A stretch of DNA of 64,000 nt from Lutraria lutraria. Its lineage: Eukaryota; Mollusca; Bivalvia; Venerida; Mactridae. This document shows, piece by piece, positions 24,901 to 36,833 of this stretch. Position numbers and translations under genes: made by a program. Within the stretch, counting starts at the first letter, position 1, and the number at the start of each line of letters is the position of its first letter. The notes beneath the pieces are model-generated. The model saw nothing but the letters and a program-made list of their open reading frames with translations, searched no databases and was not told the DNA's origin. Location: contig OZ026840.1 in assembly GCA_964023205.1 (NCBI GenBank), positions 28,834,064-28,898,063 on the forward strand, read 5' to 3'.

Positions 24901-27900
24901 CCACGGATGAAAGTAGAACCTATAAGTAAACCTGTCAAACAGATGAAAGCAGAACCTAAGTGGGAAGCCTACTAGACAACATGAACAAAAAGGTAGACAG
25001 TCTGTTACATCAGATTTATTATGATCCCCACCATCCGGCTGGTTTTGGTGGGGTAGAACGTCTTACTACAGCAGCTCGAACTCAACTGAAATCCATTACG
25101 CCAAGTCAAGTGCGATCCTGGTTGAAGGGGCAAAAGACCTATACCCTGCACAAACCTATCCGTAGGGTATTCTCGAGACGGAAAACGATTGTGGGTGGTA
25201 TTGATCATCAATGGCAAGCTGATTTGGCAGACATGCAATCCTTGGCTCAGTACAACACCCCTTATCGATATTTGTTGTGTGTCATTGACGTGTTTTCAAA
25301 ATATGCTTGGGTCGTTCCCCTCAAGGATAAAACGGGGCTCACATTGGTGGAAGCGTTTCGCTCTATTCTTAAAACGAGACAACCTAAAGCGTTGCAAACC
25401 GATAAAGGAACAGAATTCAAGAATCAAAGGTTTCAACAGTTTTTAGACAAAGTAGGGATTCATTATTTTACGACTGAAAACCCAGAAACTAAGGCTAGTA
25501 TAGTGGAACGTTTTCAACGAACCTTAAAATCACGCATGTGGAAATACTTTACGCATCATAAAACACGAAGGTATATTCAGGTATTGCCTGATCTCGTGCA
25601 TGCCTATAATCATCGTGTTCATCGTAGTATACAAATGGCACCCGTATCCGTAAATGAGAATAACGAATCTCAAGTGACCTTGACCTTGTATGGAAAATCA
25701 AGAAAAAAAGCGTCGACGACCCTTCATGTGGGAGATATTGTTCGTATCAATAAAACAAAACGTACATTTGATAAAGGTTATCTACCCAACTGGACCACTG
25801 AACTGTTTAAAGTGATCCAAGTCAAAAAGACCTCTCCTGCTACTGTGAAATTGACTGATTTAGACGGAGAACCCATATTAGGTTCGTTTTATTTCTCTGA
25901 AGTACAGGTTATAAAAGATGATGCTATCTATGAAATTGAATCAGTGCTCGCACATCGCCAGAGTAAGGTAGACGGAAGACGAGAAATTAAAGTACATTGG
26001 AAAGGTTATCCTTCGAAATTTGACAGTTGGATTCCCGAATCCCATCTCGTTTGAAGTTTGTTAATAAATACATCATGTCTCAAACCGATACGGCCAGTGT
26101 GGTAGTGACTGCCTCAGAGCAAACCAAATTGTGTGAACCCAAAAATAAGGTCACTTTTTTGTCACAAATTGTAGTGGTATTTATTATTATTACCGTATCG
26201 CTATTTAATTTGTGTTTTCAACGACCCGATCGGGAATTGTGGCTTCTGCTTTTAAGTAGTTCTCTAGGTTATATTCTACCGAATCCCTCCTTGAAATTCA
26301 ATAAACCTAAATCAACATGAGTTCGTTTTACATAACACTCATGAGTGATAGCTCTATGGATTTATTCCAAGACAATACGCAATGTTGTTTTCGTACCAAA
26401 CTGGCAAAACCCATCCATCTCAATAAACAAGATTGGGAAATTGCCTTAGTGGAAATGATTGTTCCTAGTCAGGTCATTAATGTCACTGAAGAAGAGCGAC
26501 ATTTCTACATTGTCACACATGATCCTGTCCTGGGTAAGGCCTTAGAAAACTTTGAGACCTATTGTACTCTCCCCAATAAAGAAGAAAAAGGTGTACGACT
26601 TTGTATTCCTATAGGAACTTATGTCACACCCCAACATTTGATCGAGACGATTGACTTTACCGTGAAAGATCAATTAGGTAAAATATTTAGACAGAAAGGC
26701 CTTCGATTTACCATGGGTTTTTCAGGACAAAGTAAACGCGCAAAACTGGACAGTTCGGATCAACTAGGCATTCAGTTTCATCCTCACATGTTTATTAAAC
26801 TGGGTGGAGCCCCTGATAGTTCTTCGACCATCTTTTTTAAAGACACTCCGGAACCGTTTCCTCATGGCGTAGATATTAACATGGGTCATAATCATTTGTT
26901 TGTTTATTCCGACCTTGCGTCTTATACCTATTTGGGAAACATAGAAGCCCCCATCTTACGTGTAGCTCCATTTGATCCGAGAACGAAAGCAGGAACTAAC
27001 CCTCATATTCATTTCGAGTTCTTGAATTTACACTATGTACCACTGGCTAAAGCCGACTTTGACACCATCACTATCCATATAAGGGGTGACACTGGCCAGT
27101 CTATTCAGTTTATTCATGGGAAGTCTATGGTGAAACTACACCTACGTCAAAGACAATGATACCTACTTACCAAGGTCAACCTCGACAATATGGACACGGA
27201 CTTGGATCCATGTTTAAGAAAGCCATGAAAAGAATTATGCCTTTACTAAATCCATTTGTGAAATCTGGAGTTCACACCTTGAAAAAAGAAGGACTCCAGC
27301 AAGGAAAAGCCGCTATGAAAGATATCTTGACAGGATCAAACGTTAAACAAGTAATACGAAAACGTGGAGCCTCTGTATTAAAAGATGTGGGTGAATCCTT
27401 ACTACGTGCCGTGGCCAGCCCTAAAAGACGTATAAAGAGCAAACCAGTCAAGAAAAGACCTCATTCGAAACTTCATCATCGCCGAGTTAAGCAGGCCAGA
27501 CCTCTTGATATTTTCGATTAATCATGATGCAACACGGTTCCTGTGAATGTAGTAAGACAGAGTTGGATGTGTCTGTTGTGCCACCTACCATGACAGCCAT
27601 GCAAGAAGGTCAATGGACTGAGCATTATCCCATTTCTGCCCTGGACAATAATGCTCCGATTGAATTTGTGATTCCTGCACAGACAGAAAAATGGACAGAT
27701 CTGAATCAATCTTACCTGTACCTAAAACTCAAAATTATACAGTCAGATGGTACAGACCTAGCGGCCGACAGTGAAATTGCTACCGTCAACAATTTCTTTC
27801 ACAGCATGTTCTCAAGCATTGATGTGTATCTGAATAATAAACTGATCACCAGCAATGCGGACACGTATGGCTATCGGGCATACATAGAAAATTTACTCTC

Positions 27901-30900
27901 CTTCACCTCAAGCTGTAAAGACACTCAGCTTCAGGCGCTAGAGTTATGGGCTGAAGACACCGCTGGTCATATGCTCGAAAAAGTACATGACGGGAATAAC
28001 AAGGGCTATGGTAAGAGACGTGCTCGTGTCCATCAAAGTTGTGTGGTGGAACTATGTGGACGGCTTCATTTGGATCTGATGATGCAAGATAAATATTTAC
28101 CCAATGGTATGGAAATACGCTTAAGACTAAACAAAGCGTCACCTCAATTCTGTCTCATGAGTACTTCACCGGCTAAAATCAAGTTTCTAGAAGCAGGATT
28201 TAATGTAAGAACAGTAGATTTACTGCCAGTGGTAGCCAATCAACTCAATCAACAGATTGCTCAACATAACATGAAAATCCCCATCCGACGAACTGAAGTA
28301 AAAACATTTACGATTCCTAACGGTCAACGATCCAAGATTGAAGATCATTTATTTCAAGGTCAATTGCCAAAACGTCTTATCATCGGTATGGTAAGAAATG
28401 GAGACATGAATGGAGACATGGCTACCAACCCCTTTGAGTTCCGTCATTTTACACTGAATCATCTAGAAGTCAGCATTGACGGAAAAAGTATTCATAACAA
28501 AGCGTTTCAACCCAATTTTGAAACGGGAGAAGTTCTAAGATCCTACATGTCACTCTATCAAGCGACAGGAGCTCTTGGTCTCAATCGTTCATTTGGATTG
28601 AGCATGAATGATTATCGGAACGGATACACACTCTGGGGGTTGGACTTGACAGCAGATCAAGGTTGCGAGGAAGGTCAACTCCATCCTATAAAAACGGGCA
28701 ATCTGAGATTGGAATTTCACTTTGGAACAGCACTTGCACAAGCCATCAACGTGATTGTATTTGCGGAATACGACAATCAAATTGAAATCAATCAATTCAG
28801 AGAAGTACTTCTAGATTATTAGATTATTAAGATGGAAGACATGGATATTGAACACCTGGAAAAAGGACAAGATTACGAAATGAAGTTATTGGCGTATCCT
28901 TGTTGTACAAGTTCAAAGACGGACTTTTTACAAGAGTGCTTGAATCATCACGTCACAGAAGCACTCCAATCTTTAATTTATAATCAAGTGCATAAAGACT
29001 GTTATGGTTGTCGAGTGAATCATCCTAGTCAAGTACAACATGTACTCTGCTTATACACGAATACGGAAGAGTGGACAGAACTTTACATTCAAAAAGCGAT
29101 TCAACGTTTGGACGTGTTCAAGGTCATGGAAAAGTGGTATCCTGAATTAGTGACCTTGACCGATAGTGAAAAAGGAGACGCGTGTCGATTATGGATTCAA
29201 TTTAAAGAAGAACTCACTCAGAATCAGTTCATTGATCAGTGGATCAGTGTTTGGGCTGAACGTGTCAACAGAAATTGGCATTATGGAGACGAATGAACTA
29301 CAATACCTATTAGATCATTCACCGTTATTAAAACCACTACGTGCACGTGTTTGTGCTAAAGATCAATTACCTTCAGAGAAACCGCATGACGTGAAAGCCT
29401 ATATTGTGAATACCCATAACGGGAATCAACCTGGAGAACACTGGGTGGCTCTTTATTTAAAAGACAATAAAGCAGTGTATTTTGATTCCTACGGATTACC
29501 TCCTTTCGAAGAGATTCTATCCTTTGTGAAAAAACATGCCAACAAAACTTATCTGTGGAATGCCATGAGAATACAAGGCGATATGTTACCGGTGTGTGGT
29601 GTGTATTGTCTATTCGCTTTGGATTTTATCTCACGTGAATGTGACTTGAACCAGATACTGTTAACCCGATTCAAACCGGACATGTATGGAAAAAATGACA
29701 CTTATGTGACGCATTGGTTTCAACAATATTATGGTACTTATTACATGCATGCTCAATATGTGAATAAATGTGGACAAAAGTGTTTTGCTCAACGTAACTC
29801 TAGACCAGAAGGTCACAGACGTTTGTATCATAGTATCATACATAGAAATACAACTCTTTATGGTGATCATTAAATGTAAACAATGTTACTGTTTCATAAA
29901 ATGTTTCATGTAGTTTCTTGTTACTTGTTACAAAAATAAAAGTTTAGAAAAACTGAAACTAGGTGTCTGTTGTCTTTTTTCTAAGTTCATAAAAATCAAG
30001 CTCCGCACATGCATCGGCGCGTGACGCCATCCAACCCTAGGGTGACGTCATCCAAGCAATATGACGTCATCCAACCACGAGAGTGGGCCATACAATACTT
30101 ACAATGCCTCATTTCATTCTGAGAACTCAAACGCTCAAGATGGAGGCTTTATTCAATGAACTCAAAACAGCAAAACAACTGACTGAAAAACAGAGCAGGG
30201 TATGGCGTTCAATCAGTCGCTTAGCGGCTAGCATTGTTAGAAAAAGGGAACGTGATCTTCAAACTATTGGTGAGACTTTGAATACCATTGAAACCAATCG
30301 ATTTCATCATAGAGAAGAACTGTCTCAAATGCGAGAGCAATTTCGAGATCAAGTCAGAGAAAGGCAGCGAGATGCTCGGGAACGAACGGCGAATAGACAA
30401 CGGGAACAACAACAAGAAGAAGAGCATTGGCGCTCTACCGCTCAAGTTGAGTATACGGAACAACCACCAGAACAGGAATGGTCCTGTGGGGATCCAACAT
30501 GCAGGCTCTGCTATCCCCCACCAGACTGCCAATGCGAACTATGTACCCAACCAGATCAGTCAGCATAGACAACTATCAACGGTCCTTTTCAGGACCACCA
30601 ACGGCCCTTTTCAGGGCCACCATGTCTTTTCGAAAGAAAATTCTCTCATTGTCTAAGTCTATACACACACAGAACATTCCTAAAATTATTTTGAAAATAT
30701 TGATTTCCAATTTGTCACAATTTGTCCTCATTTGTCACAATTTGTCCCCATTTGTCACAATTTTGTAAAACTTCTGGTACCGACCTTAATCTATTTACTC
30801 TATATTCTATATGGTACCAGGAGGTATGGGTACCAGAAGGCATTGGTACCAGAAGGCATTGGTACCAGGGTATCGCCTTATACTACTGAGGTTGTTGCTA

Positions 30901-33900
30901 TACAGAGATTAAATTTATAGTAACTATCAGCTTAGGGAAATTTTGAAGGTGTTGTTATAGAGAGGTTGTTGCTCTACAGAGGGCCGCTCTGGAGAGAATG
31001 TACTGTATATGATTAGGTAAATAAAACCTCTTTTACAACAGCTAATTGTATAAAAAAACATTTGGTTTAAGGGTTGAATCTAATCACGTGATTACACCCG
31101 GGTGAAGGTCATCCACTGCTCGCCTAACTGTATTGTATTATTTCAGATTGTGCTTATGGTGATAGACAGTCGTTTTGTGACAGTATTGAGAGAAACAAAT
31201 GTTACCAGTTGGATACTTTAGACACGTGCTGTGAAACATGCGTCGATCTTGCTGACAGTTTACATCCGGGTATGTTGTCATGACGATAAAAAGTAATATA
31301 CATGTATATATATTTAAAAAAAATGATAATGCAAATCAACCTTTAAATATTAAGTTCGAATCCCATCCAGTACAGCGTTGTGAGGAAGCTCATGCCGAGC
31401 TGGCTCATGGAAGGTCGGTGGTTATATCCATGTGTATACCGGAGATCTTCCTCCGCCATTAAAACTGGAAAGTTGCTAAATGACCCCCATGGCTGTTGAT
31501 GCGACGTTAATTCCCAGTGAGAAAATAATCAAAGAAACCACGCCCATAAATAAGTTCAGTAAACCTCTCCATAACGGCCCTCTCTTGACCAACAACCTCC
31601 CTTCACAACAGCAGAACATTTTCCCACTGAACGTTTTAGCTACCAATTTAAACTCTCTAAATCAAAGCCTCTCAACGACAACAACAACAACAACAGCAAC
31701 AGCAACAACAACAACAACAACATAATTTTACTACTCCCAATGGGTGATGCTTTGAAGAGGTTGCACTGTAGTCTGGGTGTAAAAGTGTTCATTAAGCGAA
31801 GCTCTATTGTAGTTTATATCATAACAATTTTATTTCAGACTGTGCTTATGGTGATAGAAGTAACTGTAGTAACGTTACCACAAGTGATTGTGACTACGCC
31901 GAAACAAATACTGAATGTTGTGAGACTTGTCGCTTCTTGCAAGAAAACAGTAAGCTTCCTTTAATATATAAATTAAATTCAAACTGTTAACAAGGCCGTA
32001 GGTACCGGGAGCTAGGGGCTTAGTCCCCAATATTTTCGAATGTAATGGTAATTATAAGAGGCTATAACTAATTCCAGCCCCTCCCCGATGTCAGACAAAA
32101 TCTAAGGTTAGAGATTAACTCCCACCTTAACCTTTTGTCATTCTATTAAATATAGTATTACGCTAGTACTCATGTGTATTTTTATCAGTATCAGTTTACG
32201 AAATCAGTAATACCTGCTTCTGTACCTGTCCTGAATTAGATTGATAAAATCCGGTTAAAAAAACAGTAGTCATCACCAAATAGATTAGATTATCTACATT
32301 GGCGGTACAATATTAATATATTATAAAATAAATGTACAATGAAAAGCATGTATACTTGATAATACATGTCTAGATATGAAACATAAAAAGCTTTACTTAC
32401 TGTATTTTCATTAATTTTCGTTGGGTTCAATTTTCCTTTTTTTACTAAAATGGCTATTTTCGTAATCTATTCGTCATCTATTCGTTGATTTTGACTTTTG
32501 AAAAAGCCTTATCTCTGTATTTAACTTCGTTCGGATTTGATTTCGTTGATGAGCCGACCCACGAAATCTACGAAATTAAATCCCCAACGAAAATTAATGA
32601 TTCCACAATATGATAATATATACAATTAATGTTACAGAATACATATGAACATAATAAACCCAGCTATATACATGTTCTGTTCTCATTTTACAGACTGTCC
32701 GGAACGGGAACCAAACAAGTGTTACAGTATTGACCCACGTGACTGTTACAATGGAAACACTAGACGAGATTGCTGCTATACGTGTCTAAGTTTCTATATG
32801 CAAAATCCGCATCTAAATGGTACGAAATTCTTTTTTATGTACGCCAGTTCATTTAAATGACGTCATGATTAGAGCCTGTGACGTATTTTCTACGTGTAAT
32901 ACTTAGAAATCATTTGTATGACGTCATTTTACGGCTTCAAGCGGGAGATTACGTAGATTCTGCCAAAAAATGTGGAATGCTCGTAGTTTATGATGTCATT
33001 TTCCTTGGAAATATTTTCGAATTTTAATGACTGCGTTGTGACTTTGGATGCCCGCCGAAATTTCGCCATGACTTTATGAATATTAAGACTTTGTGTTTGT
33101 CCCATATTTGAACAAAAGGGTACAATTCAACATGCACACACATTTAGCTTTACTTGAAAAATAGAATTTGAACATTTCAAATAAAAATCATTGAAAAGTT
33201 CACCCTTCATCACAAAATAATGGACAAGCATTAAAGGTCATGGCGGACCCGGAACACATGCCGACATTGAGCTATAGTTAGCCTCTACTGGATTCTTAAT
33301 ATATAGTTTTTATATACACATTTCCTTTCTTTTCTTTCTTTTATTTTCATTACTTGCACTCGTATCTATAATATTTCGGTTCCTCAATTCTCATTTTTAT
33401 TATATAGACTATCTTCTGTTATTTCTTCACTGCAATATTGTTTTTCTGTATAAATACATTGTCTAGCATAAACATGTAGTTTCCAAACATAATGGTTGAC
33501 GCAGAAGAAATGTTCTACACCATTCCTTGAATGTGCTTGGGTTATACATATCATATTCAAATATTTTATAAGGAATTAACATAATTAATACGTATGGATA
33601 TTGAATAACACGAAATATTTAAAGTAACTTTTTAAAGGTTTTCCTTACAGTAGAGTACGGTTATAGTGAATACCTGGAAACGTATCAATCACTTTATTAC
33701 TTTATTATAAGTATCCATAGTTTACTATATTTAATAAATTGAAATAAAGAGAAAGCAGAGAAAAGAAATACTTCATATTATCCGATTTTTTATCGCTATA
33801 ACCGAGTTCACTGTAACCTAGTTTTTCTGTACCATGATTACCATATGTCAGTCTGGAGATTAGCTCTTTGTGGACACCTCGTTGACGCAAAAGACTTTTT

Positions 33901-36784
33901 ACAGTGTAGTAGATATTCTTTGTCTTCAATTGTTTATGCTATTTACATATAGATGTTGGCTGCGAATACGGGGACAGGAGATTTTCGTGTTTTTATGATG
34001 TTTACATGCCACATGACTGTTATGCCGGCCAGATTCAAAGGGCTTGCTGCGAAACATGCTCATATTTTCAACACAGTGACGCAGGTGTCTTTGTGTTTAT
34101 TTTTCCTATCGTTTGACGTTTTTGTTTGTAATAATAACTCAATTCCAATATCCATCCACGCTTGAAATAGTCCGGTTATTCGATTTTATCGAGGGATGTT
34201 TTGCAAAATGTTGCTAAAGCTTTACCGTATACCATTATATAGAATTTCGTCATAATTCTAATAAAAGCGATTGGTACAGGCAACAGTTTTATTACTATTG
34301 GCTTTCGCTTTTAGCAAGCGTACTTTCGTAATGCACCATTCGGAACATTTTGGTGAAAGGGGATTTAAATGGACTATCCATAATTTGATCATTATAAACC
34401 GATATTCTTGTATCCTGACCATTTGTTATTGAATGTAGCCAGTGATATTTCAAACAAACTGTATCCCACTCCGGCGTTACGGTTAGATGCGGAAAATTCA
34501 TTTTACGGCAACATTACTTTTTTAACTAGTAAACTGCTTATATGCGAGCTACACTACAAGCAGTCTCGATATGGTTTTTGAATTACCCGGATATTGGAGT
34601 AGTGCATGTTCACATGATTGTTTTAATTTTGTTTTATTTCCCTCTTGTTTATGTTTCAGCTAACATCACGTCAAATATTTACCGTAGCTTTCTACCTCCT
34701 TCCTTCCCCTTGTTACTAGTTTGTGACGTCATAACAAGTCACGTGATTTTAGTTGTTGTCATGTTTAGTTGTGTTACTTTAACAATTTGAAGACTTTTCA
34801 GGTAATAACATATCTAATGAGATAAAAATTGAGATGACAGTCACCATGAATCGCAAAAGAAATGCTCTAAATCGTTGTAATTTTCTTAACACTTAAAAAT
34901 ACATACGTTACAAATTTTGTAATGTATTATTTGGCGTATCAATGATACAGTTTCTCAAATGTCTCAAAGACAAAATAATAATAAATCTGTTACTTTTTGC
35001 TTGAATTTTTGTTCTACAATGTATATATTAATCAACTAATAGAAAAGTGAATAAGTTTTTTAATTATGTTATGTTCTGTACTTACCAAAAAATCAGCCAG
35101 TGTGTTTCCATTGCGGTTCGTAGCACTACGAGGAGCGTTTTATACAGTTAACTCTGTCAACAAGGCTTCTCTTGGGAAAGACAAATATGGTCATTATTGA
35201 CGTTTATACGCACTGATTGAAAATCTGCGACAAAGTCATATTTGATCTGTCCCTTTGGTAGCCTCTACCTAAAAAATTCAGAATGAACATTGTGCATCAA
35301 AACAATATTTATTACTCCCTTTGGAGCCTCTATTCAAAGCTTTTGGCTTTACATGCAATTAAAATAACTAATTTTAGTCAGTTGCATCAAAAACCTACTA
35401 TACTGTACTGTGTAGTATTGTTATTTGGTATATTTTAGTAAAAATAACTACATGTGCTTTAGTTTTTATGTGAACCTACCAATGTTGTAGACGTGAATGT
35501 ATTCCTCCCCCTTTTCCGACAAATTCCTTAATTTTATTGACAAATGTGTAAATTAGAAACGTTAGCATCATTATTACGCAGTATTATTAATTTGCAATTT
35601 ATTTTCCAATACTTTTCCTTAATTGCAATTCTTTTCGCTACAACTGGTCATTGTCACGTGGCAAACAGTTAAGTCATGAACTTATTTGCATTAATGGCAT
35701 TACCAGAGATCTATAAACATAAACGAATAAGGCAATTCAAGAAGTATTTTGAGAGCATTTATCTAAAAAATGATTATTTATTTAGAGTTAAAAACATATT
35801 TTTACTAATTGTTTGTAAAATTGACAATTGTCAAGAATGGCATTTTGCTGTTTTAAATAAACTCCGCATTTATTTGACCATAATACATTGCTCATTGTTA
35901 TTTGTTCATACAATGCATCACTACAGCTATCTATTAATGTAAAATTATCAAGTATACCATTACCTCCCTTGGCGGCACTCATTTCTATCCTGAAATCACG
36001 TACCCTTTTATACTGAACTCTAAATTTGGATTGGTTTTCAACATACTACATATAGTATATTTCCGCTATGCTTGTATTTCAAATTGATAATGAGACCACA
36101 TCGATAATAAGACCGGGTTGTAGTCTCAGAGATGATTTTAACATTGAGGTTTTGGTGCATTTGTTTTCCAAAGGTAATTTCAGATCGATCGAGAACACTA
36201 TGCTTGCTTCCAAACTCATCGCATTGTTCCATTGGTGACACATTCTTACTATCAACATTTTACCTCATTGCTCAAATCAAATTCACCATTAGTATTCCAA
36301 TACAAATTTAGGAATGTACTAATTCAAAGTTATTTTAACTTCGACTTTGCGAAGGTTCGAGTTATTACCATATTAACTGTGTATTATGTATGTTGTAGAG
36401 GACTGTAAATACGGGGACCGCACACCAAACAATTGTTACATTAACAGTTCAGAATGCTACCAGGCGTCAGTAGAAAAGAATTGTTGTGAGACCTGTCACT
36501 ACAACGAAATTTCCAGTTTACCATACAGTAAGTTACATACATTAACATTATAAAGTTTAAATCCCCTCACAGCTTGCTGCTGACCATTCCATCCAGGGTT
36601 TGTGTTCTGTTCCCCATTTTATTTCGGCTTCTGTTAGTTGGGTAGGGTTTTAATTAGTGATTTTCGTTTCTGGAAGTGTTTGGCAATGCTCACTAATATA
36701 TTTATTGATTGATACAATAATTGATTGATTGATTTATTGGTTGATACAATGCTTGGTTGGTTGGTTGGTTGGTTGGTTGATTGG

Positions 36785-36833
<49 letters not shown>

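Larger units (their letters stand above)
15335..30887 (+). mobile_element. Polinton/Maverick element, nearly intact, 15553 bp
   Basis: Bounded by 400-bp inverted repeats beginning AGTAGTATAAGG and ending CCTTATACTACT, within a 6-bp GAGGTT duplication. It contains the full Polinton set: protein-primed polB, packaging ATPase, rve integrase with chromodomain, adenain-like protease, double-jelly-roll major capsid protein and penton-like minor capsid protein. It also carries several small accessory genes. Most genes are on the + strand; two genes at the left end are on the minus strand. The only clear lesion I see is one frameshift in polB. The identical repeats point to a recent insertion. It lies in sense orientation within intron 7 of the host receptor gene. 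Confidence 0.95.
15269..31007. mobile_element. Tc1/mariner-like MITE, copy c, split by the Polinton
   Basis: The left part 15269-15334 begins TACAGTACAACCTCT. The right part 30894-31007 ends AATGTACTGTA. Without the Polinton and one target duplication it would be 180 bp, the same as the intact copies at 5656 and 10196, and the internal motifs line up. The Polinton is therefore the younger insertion. Confidence 0.75.

Noticed and set aside
30083..30103. Start of the right terminal gene at a GTG codon
   Set aside because: A eukaryotic gene is expected to start at ATG; the first in-frame ATG is 30104.
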